Shown here one piece after another: positions 1-8,239 of a stretch of 64,000 nucleotides of DNA. The position numbers and the translations under genes are program-made. A model generated the notes under the pieces. It did not search any database and was not told where the DNA came from. It saw only the letters and a program-made list of their open reading frames with translations. The stretch covers positions 248,001-312,000 of the forward strand of contig JAIUOF010000002.1 in NCBI GenBank assembly GCA_020161355.1, written 5' to 3'. How positions within the stretch are numbered: the first letter of the stretch is position 1; each line of letters opens with the position of its first letter. This stretch comes from Bacteroidota bacterium. Its GTDB lineage: Bacteria > Bacteroidota > Bacteroidia > Cytophagales > Spirosomataceae.

Positions 1-33
1 TTTTAGTAGATTTTTCATTGGAAAGCTTAAATT

Positions 34-70
34 TTAAAAAACCGGATAAGCAAATTTAGCTTACCCGGCT
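34..70 (-). terminator. Rho-independent terminator of the first secreted-protein gene
   Basis: On the minus strand, just after the stop of the gene at 86-649, a 12-bp stem (arms at 59-70 and 40-51, one mismatch, 7-base loop) is followed by a run of T. Position and shape fit an intrinsic terminator. Confidence 0.75.
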
Positions 71-85
71 CAATATTCAAAATTC

Positions 86-649
86 TTAGTTATCAACAAG
101 CGTATAAGTAACTGTTACGGCAGTGCTACCGGCTTTCAAAGCTGAATAGTTGGCATCAACGGCTGAGAATGAATAAGTCAATTGGTGACCATTACTTGCA
201 CCAGTGGCAGTATAGGCACTACCGATTGAGTTGATGATTGGCTGATCAGTGGCAGTTAAAGTCACAGCTGATGTAGGAGTACCTTTTGTACCTGCACCTG
301 TTGTGGCAGCACCAGCTACTACTGACATAGTAACACCTGGAACCAAAGCACTCAATTTTACATCAACTCTGCGTGAAAGTACACCTGACGCAGGAAGAAT
401 AGAAGAATAGTTCAACCATACAGCTGAGTTGTCAGCAGGAGCGTTAAGTTTCTGTCCCGCTTCAAGTGGTGTAGGCTGTACAAATGTCGCAGTAAAGTTT
501 TTACCTGTACTACTTTCAAGGTCTAATAGAGCTACACTAGGTACCACTACTGTAATCACGTGATTGTCGGTTTGAGTATCTTGTGCAGAAGCTGCAAAAC
601 CGCTGATTGCAAACAAAGCCACGATGGCAAATCTTTTTAAGTTTTTCAT
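86..649 (-). CDS. Small secreted beta-rich protein of unknown function
   Basis: An exported protein of 187 residues. The ATG at 649 is preferred over one 45 bases upstream because it opens directly into a typical Sec signal peptide (MKNLKRFAIVALFAISGFAASAQ, cut after the AxA-Q). The mature part is rich in Thr, Ser, Ala, Gly and Val, has no cysteine, and ends in a repeated beta pattern (VTVTYTLVDN). This resembles beta-sandwich surface or fimbria-like proteins, but no family is recognised with confidence. It stands alone, has its own terminator and a long upstream gap. Function unknown; outer-surface location is an inference. Confidence 0.75.
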   Translation of the reverse strand: MKNLKRFAIVALFAISGFAASAQDTQTDNHVITVVVPSVALLDLESSTGKNFTATFVQPTPLEAGQKLNAPADNSAVWLNYSSILPASGVLSRRVDVKLSALVPGVTMSVVAGAATTGAGTKGTPTSAVTLTATDQPIINSIGSAYTATGASNGHQLTYSFSAVDANYSALKAGSTAVTVTYTLVDN

Positions 650-1310
650 TTTTTTGTTTTTGTTTTTTTTATTAGGAAATGTGTCACTCAACACAACTCC
701 ATTTAGATTATCACTGATTAAATGGATACAACAATCATGCCGATTTTCAATAAATTCTCAAAAAAAATATTTTTAAATGATTATTAATTAATAAGTTAAG
801 GCATTTTTATTAATTTCATATCAATTGATTTATATCAATTTCCAATATTTGGCATAGTGCCAATTCCTTCCATATTTTGGAAAAGTTTCCAATTGATTTT
901 TTGTTTTTTATCCAAAAAACATAGAGATTTTTAAGTAGAAAAGTCGGAGATACCATTTTTGCGGCTTACTTATATAATTATTCAAAGAAATAATTAAGAT
1001 TTATCAATTTTATTAAATTTAATCGAGTCAGCTGAGGACAAATCTTCAATTTTAAAGAAGATATATTTGAAATAAAAAAAAGGATTATTTGGATCTATAA
1101 AATTAAAAATCGAGGGAATATTGGTTTATTTTATTTTGAAAAAGTAAGTTTTTTATCCTGAAAAATAATTTTCAAAAAAAAGAAGTAAAAAAAATCCTTA
1201 AAGGACCTTTTTGAAAATTGGCATATCAAAATTCGCTCAAAAATATTTTGAATTTTAATTATTTACTCCAATTGAAATTTGTAAATTTAGGTAGTTCCAT
1301 AAAACACTTC
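650..1310. other. Long AT-rich intergenic region with two short palindromes
   Basis: No credible coding sequence in about 660 bases. It holds the upstream region of the secreted-protein gene starting at 649. Two dyad elements are visible: TTGGCA-TAG-TGCCAA at 849-863 and TTGGAAA-AG-TTTCCAA at 877-892. The rest is runs of A and T. Confidence 0.6.
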
Positions 1311-1318
1311 AGCCTTCA

Positions 1319-1726
1319 TCTCGACTTACGCTCGATGTGACAGGCCTATGTCTGTTCGAGCGTCAGTCGAGAACAGTTTACAATTGCAAATTTTAACTCT
1401 TTCTATTATAAACAACAGCAAGCATCTCGGCTAACGCTTGATGTGACACACCCATGTCAGTTCGAGCATAAGTGAGCACAATAGTGCGAAACTTACCAGC
1501 GTAGCTGCCGAGAACCGTTTTACAAAAGCCAAATTTCACTCTTCCTATTTAACACTACAGTTCGCATCTCGACTAACGCTCGATGTGACATACCCATGTC
1601 AGTTCGAGCGTCAGTCGAGAACAGTTTACAATTGCAAATTTTAACTCTTTCTATTATAAACAACAGCAAGCATCTCGACCAACGCTCGATGTGACGCAGC
1701 CTTGTCAGTTCGAGCGTCAGTCGAGA
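1319..1726. repeat. Four-copy palindromic repeat array with a 248-bp nested duplication
   Basis: Four hairpin units lie at 1319-1372, 1425-1476, 1567-1620 and 1673-1726. Each has a left arm like TCTCGACTAACGCTCGA, a loop region with TGTGACA...TGTCA, and a right arm TTCGAGCGTCAGTCGAGA, which is the near-exact reverse complement of the left. Copies 1 to 2 and 3 to 4 are 106 bases apart and share a nearly identical spacer (1373-1424 and 1621-1672). Copies 2 to 3 are 142 apart. Hence copies 1+2 and 3+4 are a duplication with a 248-base period. Copy 2 is the most degenerate. This is a REP/MITE-like family; no reading frame in it looks real. Confidence 0.85.
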
Positions 1727-1759
1727 ACACAATTTCAAATGCTTAATTTATTGAATTCC

Positions 1760-1791
1760 AAAAAAAATACCCCCAATCGATTTTGAGGGTA
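1760..1791 (-). terminator. Terminator of the Tyr/Gly-rich lipoprotein gene
   Basis: On the minus strand TACCCTC...GGGGGTA-type arms (1768-1791) are followed by a run of T (the A run at 1760-1767), directly after the stop at 1800. Confidence 0.6.
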
Positions 1792-1799
1792 CTAATTTA

Positions 1800-2111
1800 T
1801 TATCTGTATCTGCCACCGGAACTTCGATATCTTCCATCACCTCTATTACCATAATTATGGTGGTTATTATATTTTCCATGATGATCATTGTACCGATTAG
1901 CCCTCCCTCCTTTGTTGTAATGACTATAATTTCTATTTGGTTTGTGATAATAATACGCCCTTGGAGGTGGTGAAGGCACATATACTCTATGAGAATATCC
2001 ATATCTCGGCCCATAATATCCATATCTGTAATAACAGCCCGAATTGGCTAAAGCCAAAACCAAAATCAAAACACCAAAAATGGCGGTTCGGAAGAGTTTA
2101 TTCGAAATCAT
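1800..2111 (-). CDS. Small Tyr/Gly/Arg-rich putative lipoprotein
   Basis: A 103-residue protein with an N-terminal hydrophobic segment (residues 7-22) followed by ANSGC, with Cys26 as the probable lipidation site (the lipobox is relaxed, as is common in Bacteroidota). The mature part is very low-complexity: YYRYGYYGPRYGYSH, then His/Asn/Gly/Arg-rich repeats ending in GGRYR. Composition suggests a disordered, basic, surface or periplasmic protein. No enzyme motif is visible. It is monocistronic with its own terminator. Codon context and signal sequence make it more likely real than the overlapping frame on the same strand. Confidence 0.7.
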   Translation of the reverse strand: MISNKLFRTAIFGVLILVLALANSGCYYRYGYYGPRYGYSHRVYVPSPPPRAYYYHKPNRNYSHYNKGGRANRYNDHHGKYNNHHNYGNRGDGRYRSSGGRYR

Positions 2112-2607
2112 GATTAATTCTTTTAAAATTTTGGTGAAACATAATTTATAGATGTATTAACCAAAACAAAAGTTGTTTGCCAAGATGTTAAGGAATTGTT
2201 AAACAATTTCAGACAAAAGAAAAAAAACTTGCCCAAATATGATTGATGTCAAAAATTTATTAATAACCTAAACTTATATTTGATTGAATTTTAAAATTTA
2301 GACCACACTTCCTGTAAACATTTAGGATTTTACAAAAAAATCACTCCTCATTTATTTTATTTTTTCTTTCAAAAAAAATATTTTTTAAAATTTTTAAAAA
2401 AATATTTTTCACTTTTTTATTTAAAATACTGATTTACATCACTTTAAAAATACCACTTTCTATTTTTTTTATTTTTTTTTAATGTTTTCATAACATTAGT
2501 CATTTATTTATTTAAAAAAAAATCTTTACTTTATAAAATATTTCGTTTGAAAAAATTCCTATTCCCATTAATAAAAGAAACAATTTATTCTAAGCTAATT
2601 TTAAAAA
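2112..2607. other. Very AT-rich intergenic region upstream of the ribonucleotide reductase gene
   Basis: About 500 bases with long A and T runs, especially 2330-2540, and no supported gene. It must contain divergent promoters for the lipoprotein gene (minus) and nrdJ (plus), but no clean TAnnTTTG box at the usual distance was seen. No cobalamin-riboswitch-like conserved stretch was recognised, although the downstream enzyme belongs to a B12-dependent family. Confidence 0.55.
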
Positions 2608-5163
2608 ATGAAGAACAAGACTACTGAAAAAACACTGTTTTTTTCTGAATCAGAAGTATTACAGGAGTGCCTTTCCTATTTCAATCAAGATGAGCTCGCA
2701 GCAACCACCTGGATGAAAAAATATGCAATGAGGGACGCATTGGGCAACTATGTAGAAAAATCTCCGGCAGATATGCATCGTCGTATGGCAGGGGAATTTG
2801 CCCGCATAGAAAAAAACCTCGACAGCAAATCTAAAGAAGGTCTTTCAGCTTATGGCTTGAAAAGGGCTGAGCTCAATGAAGACCGTATTTTCGATCTATT
2901 TGATAAGTTCCGGTATGTAATTCCGCAAGGAAGTGTGATGTCATCACTTGGAAATACCTCTGTGATTGCTTCACTTTCCAACTGCGTGGTGATTCCTCCG
3001 GTATATGATTCTTATGGTGGCATCATTCATACTGATGAACATTTGGCTCAATTATTTAAACGCAGGTGCGGCGTGGGAGTTGATATTTCCAATTTGAGAC
3101 CAAAACACTCTTTTGTGACCAATTCTGCCGGAACTACCACAGGTGCGGTGTCTTTCATGGACAGGTTTTCAAATACTACCCGCGAGGTAGCCCAAAATGG
3201 CCGAAGAGGGGCTTTGATGTTGACCATGGATATCGCCCATCCTGATATTGAAGACTTTATTCTTATTAAGCAAGATCTCAACAGAGTTACAGGTGCCAAT
3301 ATTTCGGTAAGGCTTTCAGATGAGTTTATGACAGCTGTGAAGAACGACACTGTTTATACCCATCGCTGGCCTATTGACAGCTCTGAACCCAAATATACCA
3401 AAACGATAAAAGCAAGAGAATTGTGGAATACCATAATTCAGTGTGCTCATAATACTGCCGAACCTGGTTTGATATTCTGGGATCGTCAGCATAAATATTC
3501 TACTTCATCAATATATCCTGGTTTTAAAAACGATTCGACCAATCCTTGTTCGGAAATCGCAATGCAGGGGGGGGATAGTTGTCGCCTTATTGCTGTCAAC
3601 TTATATGGATTTATTCGAAATCCGTTTAGCAAAATTGCATCATTTGATTTTGAAAAATTTTATGAGGTAGTATATGAAGCACAAAGACTTAATGATGACC
3701 TCGTGGAATTGGAATTGGAAGCTGTTGACCGTATCATATCTAAAATTGACTCTGACAATGAACCAGAGGCTATTAAGCGTAATGAAAAGGAAATCTGGGA
3801 GCTTTTAAAATCAACCGGAAAAAAAGGCCGCAGAACCGGACTGGGTTTTACTGCTCTTGCTGATGCCATAGCCTCACTGGGTTTTGGTTACAGCTCACAG
3901 GAAGCATTGGATTTTACTGAAAAAATGATGCAAACCAAGCTTCAAGCCGAATTTGACAGCTCAATTGATATGGCCATCGAAAGAGGTCAGTTTGAAGCAT
4001 GGGATCCCACTTATGAAAATAAATCGGAGTTTGTGCAGATGATTGAAAAAGAATTCCCTGAACTGTACAAAAGAATGATGAAATATGGTCGTCGCAATAT
4101 TTCGCTAAGTACTGTGGCACCAACAGGTACGCTGAGTCTGCTCGCTCAGACCTCCTCCGGAATTGAGCCGGTATTTTTGATGGGTTATAAACGCCGTAGA
4201 AAAGTAAACCCTAATGACCCCAGTGTAAAAGTGGCTTTCGTGGATGATACCGGCGATTCATTTGAAGAATTTGACGTTTGGCATCATAAAATTGCCGAAT
4301 GGATGGATGTTACCGGTCAAAAAGATGCAGCAAAAAGTCCTTATGCAGGTTCAACATCACCGGAAATCGATTGGATGAAACGTGTAGAAATGCAGTCCTT
4401 GGTTCAAAAATATACTACCCATAGTATCAGCTCAACCATAAATTTACCCAATGATGTAAGTGTAGAAAAAGTTGGGGAGATATATCTCGAATCATGGGAA
4501 AAAGGTTTGAAAGGAATTACAGTTTACCGCGATGGCTCCAGATCCGGTGTTTTGATCAGTAATGACGAAAAACCAAAAGAAGAAACCAAAGAGGAGGTAA
4601 TTGAGCATAATATGAGTATGCATCCACCGAAAAGACCTGCGAAAATTGAAGCGGATGTGATCAGGTTCCAGAATGAATATGAAAAATGGTTGGCTGTAAT
4701 AGGCCTGATCGATGGGATTCCTTATGAAATATTTACCGGTAAAATGGAAGATGCGTTTAATCTACCCGCCTACGTAAATAACGGATGGGTTTTAAAACGC
4801 AAAGACGAAGACGAAGAAACGTCAAGATATGACTTCCAATATATTGATAAAGAAGGCTACAGAGTTACTATTGAGGGTTTAAGCCGCTCATTTGACAAAG
4901 AATACTGGAACTATGCGAAGTTGATTTCAGGCATACTTCGTCATGGAATGCCTATTAAATATTTGGTGGACCTTATCAATGGTCTTAATATGTATGACGA
5001 CAATATCAATACCTGGAAAAATGGTGTTGCCAGATCATTGAAACGATACATCCCGGATGGAACTGTAGCTGACAAAAAGTGTTCGCACTGTGGTGACCCT
5101 GAAGGCCTTGTGTATGAGGAAGGTTGCCTGCACTGTAAAAGTTGCGGATATAGCCGTTGTTAA
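2608..5163 (+). CDS. nrdJ: Adenosylcobalamin-dependent (class II) ribonucleoside reductase
   Basis: Reduces ribonucleotides to deoxyribonucleotides for DNA synthesis, using a B12-generated thiyl radical, in the cytoplasm. The 851 residues carry the reductase core: SNCVVI with Cys126 (first redox cysteine position), NPCSE at 312-316 with Asn312, Cys314 (thiyl position) and Glu316, Cys325 in DSCRLIAVNL (second redox cysteine position), and PTGTLSLL further on. The C-terminal region (about 660-851) matches the extra domain of B12-dependent reductases and ends in a CxxC...CxxC zinc-ribbon-like tail (CSHCGD ... CKSCGYSRC) suited to passing electrons. No NrdB or NrdG partner is adjacent, as expected for class II. 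The product ends just before a shared terminator. Confidence 0.93.
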   Translation: MKNKTTEKTLFFSESEVLQECLSYFNQDELAATTWMKKYAMRDALGNYVEKSPADMHRRMAGEFARIEKNLDSKSKEGLSAYGLKRAELNEDRIFDLFDKFRYVIPQGSVMSSLGNTSVIASLSNCVVIPPVYDSYGGIIHTDEHLAQLFKRRCGVGVDISNLRPKHSFVTNSAGTTTGAVSFMDRFSNTTREVAQNGRRGALMLTMDIAHPDIEDFILIKQDLNRVTGANISVRLSDEFMTAVKNDTVYTHRWPIDSSEPKYTKTIKARELWNTIIQCAHNTAEPGLIFWDRQHKYSTSSIYPGFKNDSTNPCSEIAMQGGDSCRLIAVNLYGFIRNPFSKIASFDFEKFYEVVYEAQRLNDDLVELELEAVDRIISKIDSDNEPEAIKRNEKEIWELLKSTGKKGRRTGLGFTALADAIASLGFGYSSQEALDFTEKMMQTKLQAEFDSSIDMAIERGQFEAWDPTYENKSEFVQMIEKEFPELYKRMMKYGRRNISLSTVAPTGTLSLLAQTSSGIEPVFLMGYKRRRKVNPNDPSVKVAFVDDTGDSFEEFDVWHHKIAEWMDVTGQKDAAKSPYAGSTSPEIDWMKRVEMQSLVQKYTTHSISSTINLPNDVSVEKVGEIYLESWEKGLKGITVYRDGSRSGVLISNDEKPKEETKEEVIEHNMSMHPPKRPAKIEADVIRFQNEYEKWLAVIGLIDGIPYEIFTGKMEDAFNLPAYVNNGWVLKRKDEDEETSRYDFQYIDKEGYRVTIEGLSRSFDKEYWNYAKLISGILRHGMPIKYLVDLINGLNMYDDNINTWKNGVARSLKRYIPDGTVADKKCSHCGDPEGLVYEEGCLHCKSCGYSRC

Positions 5164-5171
5164 TTTCCGCT

Positions 5172-5208
5172 AAAAAAAACCTTTCTGTTTGTCGGAAAGG
5201 TTTTTTTT
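5172..5208. terminator. Bidirectional terminator between nrdJ and the efflux operon
   Basis: ACCTTTC (5179-5185) pairs with GAAAGGT (5195-5201); an A run lies on one side and a T run on the other. It sits between two convergent stops (5163 plus, 5216 minus), so it can serve both transcripts. Confidence 0.8.
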
Positions 5209-5215
5209 ATGAAAA

Positions 5216-6337
5216 CTACGTAGCCCTTTTTCGGTAATTTAAAATCGCTAAAATATTGAATAAAAGACCCAAGCCCAATAGTGCATAAAAGGTAGGCAAC
5301 AGATCAGAAAAAGAACTGCCTTTGATATAAACAGCTCTAAAAACGGTAATCAAATAAGCCGGAGGATTGATTTTGGTGAGCATTTTTGACCAATCTGGCA
5401 TACTTTCTATTGGAGTAAAAAGACCGCTCAACATCACAAAAACCATCATGAAAAAGTAAGCAAAAAGGGTTGCCTGTTGTTGACTATCGGCGAAAGTACT
5501 GATCAAAAGACCAATTCCTAAAACAGAAAACAAATACACACCCGAAAAAACGTAAATAGTTAAAAATGAACCTTGGGGAATCAGCCCAAAAATTAAAAAG
5601 GCCACTGTCATGCCTATGGTGATTGAAACCATACCTAACACCCAGAACGGCAGTAACTTTCCGATGATAAATTCGTATTTTTTCACAGGTGTTACATTGA
5701 TTTGTTCAATGGTTCCAACCTCTTTTTCTGCCACAATATTCAATGCAGTCATAAATGAGCCGATCATAGTCACCAAAATAACCAAAATACCAGGTACCAT
5801 AAATAATTTGTAATTATTCCCGGGGTTATACCAGTTGGCCGAGGTAATTTCCACAGCCGGAAATTCACTGTGCCGCGGCATCACCATCCATTCTTCTCTA
5901 ATTTCCCGATTAAAATCACCAACTATCATGGCCGCATATGCACTCCCGAGGCCACCTTTGATGCCATTTACAGCGTCGGCAGCTAAATGAATCGTGGACT
6001 CATTTTCTTTAATGAGCTTTTTTTCAAAATTAACTGGAATCGTCAATATCAAATCGCTCGTGCCGGCACCTGTACTTTCAAGAGCCTTAGTATAGCTATC
6101 TTTATATTCTGCGACATTGATATATTCTGAGGCATCCAACTTTTGAATTAATCGTTTGGAATAGGTGGACTTATCCTGGTCGATCACCGTAATTCTGATA
6201 TTTTTAACCTCAAAATCAGATGCGAGGGGTAATATGATAAGCTGCACTATTGGCATTATCATTATCATTTTCAAGATATTAGAATCTCTGAATATCTGCT
6301 TGAATTCTTTTTGTAATAAAAAATATAAACTGCTCAT
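5216..6337 (-). CDS. ABC-2 type transporter permease (YbhR/YbhS-like), second of pair
   Basis: Inner-membrane permease of 373 residues. One N-terminal membrane segment (about 23-42) is followed by a large periplasmic domain (about 45-175) and then five C-terminal membrane segments, including the family pattern EKEVGTIEQINVTPVK at the cytoplasmic loop. This is the ABC2_membrane_3 layout. It is the last gene of the efflux operon and starts 4 bases after the stop of a second permease of the same fold, so the two probably form a heterodimer driven by the two upstream ATPases. The substrate is unknown; the E. coli YbhFSR relative is linked to export of drugs and cations. Confidence 0.88.
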   Translation of the reverse strand: MSSLYFLLQKEFKQIFRDSNILKMIMIMPIVQLIILPLASDFEVKNIRITVIDQDKSTYSKRLIQKLDASEYINVAEYKDSYTKALESTGAGTSDLILTIPVNFEKKLIKENESTIHLAADAVNGIKGGLGSAYAAMIVGDFNREIREEWMVMPRHSEFPAVEITSANWYNPGNNYKLFMVPGILVILVTMIGSFMTALNIVAEKEVGTIEQINVTPVKKYEFIIGKLLPFWVLGMVSITIGMTVAFLIFGLIPQGSFLTIYVFSGVYLFSVLGIGLLISTFADSQQQATLFAYFFMMVFVMLSGLFTPIESMPDWSKMLTKINPPAYLITVFRAVYIKGSSFSDLLPTFYALLGLGLLFNILAILNYRKRAT

Positions 6338-6341
6338 AATT

Positions 6342-7448
6342 TCAAGCTAATCGTATTTTGAATTTTTTAATTGCAATAAAAAGATAGGCCAGTGTCATTG
6401 CAATCAAAATCAGGGTAGGTTTTATGACATATTCAAAACCCAGACCTTTTACCATAACACTTCTTACAATGCTGTAATACCATTTAGTTGGGATCAAATT
6501 ACTAATCACCTGCAAGGGGATAGGCATATTCTCAATCGGAAACATAAAACCACTGAAAATGAGAGATGGAAGCATTAATGCCACGAGTGAAATAAACATG
6601 GCAATCTGTTGCGTGGAGGCGATCGTACTGATCAATAATCCTAAAGATAAGGTAGTTATGATGAACAAAATACTCTCAGCCAACAGCAGAACGAGGCTCC
6701 CCTGAATGGTCATCCCTAACACAAAGACCGCCATTAGTAAAATCAGAATAATGTCAGTGAAACATAACAGCAAATAAGGAATGGCCTTGCTTAATACCAC
6801 CAAAATGGGTTTCATGGGCGATACCAGTAAAACTTCCATGGTACCGGTTTCTTTTTCCCTGACAATCGAAACGGAGGTCATCATGGCTCCTAACAGCATC
6901 ATAATCAAAGTCATAACGCCCGGCACAAAATTAAAAGCACTCTTGAGTTGGGGATTATAGAGCATTTTGGTTTCAAGATTGATGGTATATGGCAGTTTTT
7001 TCTCCTCATTCAATTCATTTTGATAATCCCGGATGATAGCAGAAGCATAATTGATTACAATATTTGCGGTATTGGGATCAGATGCATCGGCCACCAGTCT
7101 GATCTGAGCTTTCTTTTCATGCGAAATACTATTTTGAAAATCCTGCGGAAAAATAATAGCCAACCTTGATTTCCCTTTTCTGAAGCTAGAGACTATCTCT
7201 TTTTCGGAGCTTAGATTCCCTGCGATACTGAAATATTCGCTATGGTCAATCCGATCGATTAATGTCTGACTTGCCTGGTCTTTGGAAAAATCAAGAATTA
7301 AAACCTCCGAGTTCTTAACTTCGTTGGTGAGTGCAAAACCAAAAAGGAGCATCATTACGATAGGTAAACCCAGCAAAATGACCAGACTTCTTTTGTCACG
7401 TAAAACATGCCAAAATTCCTTTTTTATTAAGGTGAGAAAAACTTTCAC
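6342..7448 (-). CDS. ABC-2 type transporter permease (YbhR/YbhS-like), first of pair
   Basis: Inner-membrane permease of 368 residues with the same layout as its downstream neighbour: N-terminal membrane helix (about 22-42), periplasmic domain (about 45-170), then a five-helix C-terminal block with EKETGTMEVLLVSPMKP in the cytoplasmic coupling loop. The LLFGFALTNEVKNSEVLILD start of the periplasmic domain is typical of YhhJ/YbhR proteins. It lies 50 bases after the second ATPase and 4 bases before the second permease. The two are clearly diverged, so this is an old heterodimer, not a recent duplication. Confidence 0.88.
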   Translation of the reverse strand: MKVFLTLIKKEFWHVLRDKRSLVILLGLPIVMMLLFGFALTNEVKNSEVLILDFSKDQASQTLIDRIDHSEYFSIAGNLSSEKEIVSSFRKGKSRLAIIFPQDFQNSISHEKKAQIRLVADASDPNTANIVINYASAIIRDYQNELNEEKKLPYTINLETKMLYNPQLKSAFNFVPGVMTLIMMLLGAMMTSVSIVREKETGTMEVLLVSPMKPILVVLSKAIPYLLLCFTDIILILLMAVFVLGMTIQGSLVLLLAESILFIITTLSLGLLISTIASTQQIAMFISLVALMLPSLIFSGFMFPIENMPIPLQVISNLIPTKWYYSIVRSVMVKGLGFEYVIKPTLILIAMTLAYLFIAIKKFKIRLA

Positions 7449-7498
7449 TTTTAAAATTTTAAATTTTCAAAATTCTGAGAATAAAATATTTACCGAAA

Positions 7499-8239
7499 TT
7501 ACTCCGACCTTTTGGCATTTCTGGCAAGCTGCAAAAAGACACCTTCCATGCTATTAGTCTTAAATTGTTCTTTTAATTTTTCGGGAGTATCAAGAGCCGC
7601 AATACTGCCATCAACCATAATCGAAACCCGGTCGCAATATTCGGCCTCGTCCATATAATGCGTGGTAACAAACACCGTAATGCCTTCATTGGCAGCCTCG
7701 TAAATCAAATCCCAAAACTGTCGTCTAGTTACAGGATCTACTCCTCCGGTTGGTTCATCCAAAAAAACGATTTTGGGCTTATGTAAAATCGCTACAGAAA
7801 ACGCAATCTTTTGCTTCCAACCCAATGGTAAAGAACCTACCAGTTTGTCAGCTTCGTTTTCAAGCCCAAGTCTGTTGATCAATTGCTCGGTCTTTTGGTT
7901 TAAATCAGCACCTCTCAATCCATAAATACCGCCGTAAAACTTAATATTTTCTCTCACTTTAAGATTTTCATAGAGAGAAAACTTTTGACTCATGTATCCA
8001 ATATGTTTTTTTATGGATTCATTTTGAGTGTAAACATCGTAACCGGCAACTTTGGCCTCCCCTGAGCTCGGAGAAAGTAAACCGCAAAGAATTTTCATTG
8101 CTGTAGTTTTTCCGGCACCATTGGCACCAAGAAATCCAAATATCTCCCCTTTTTTAACCTCAAAACTGATGGCATTTACCGCAATAAAATCGCCAAATTT
8201 TCGCGTCAATCCATTGGTATGTATTACTGTATCAGTCAT
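7499..8239 (-). CDS. ABC transporter ATPase, equivalent of the C-terminal half of YbhF
   Basis: Cytoplasmic nucleotide-binding subunit of 246 residues. Walker A GANGAGKTT (38-46), Walker B IVFLDEP (157-163) and the H-loop TTHYMDEAE with His194 are intact. The signature motif is degenerate: LPLGWKQ (137-143) in place of LSGGQ. The start overlaps the end of the preceding ATPase gene by 8 bases (ATGACTGA), which suggests translational coupling and one-to-one production. In E. coli the two halves are fused in one YbhF protein; here they are separate genes. Its intact ATP-site residues would pair with the normal signature of the partner to form the working site. Confidence 0.9.
   Translation of the reverse strand: MTDTVIHTNGLTRKFGDFIAVNAISFEVKKGEIFGFLGANGAGKTTAMKILCGLLSPSSGEAKVAGYDVYTQNESIKKHIGYMSQKFSLYENLKVRENIKFYGGIYGLRGADLNQKTEQLINRLGLENEADKLVGSLPLGWKQKIAFSVAILHKPKIVFLDEPTGGVDPVTRRQFWDLIYEAANEGITVFVTTHYMDEAEYCDRVSIMVDGSIAALDTPEKLKEQFKTNSMEGVFLQLARNAKRSE

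Noticed and set aside
1319..1726. CRISPR-like reading of the palindromic repeats
   Set aside because: Spacers are repeated, not unique, and units are long hairpins; the pattern is duplication of a REP-like element.
1748..2023. Open frame of 91 codons on the minus strand overlapping the Tyr/Gly-rich lipoprotein gene
   Set aside because: It is in another frame of the low-complexity lipoprotein gene, has no signal, and its Ile/Met-rich composition is what the shifted repeats would give.
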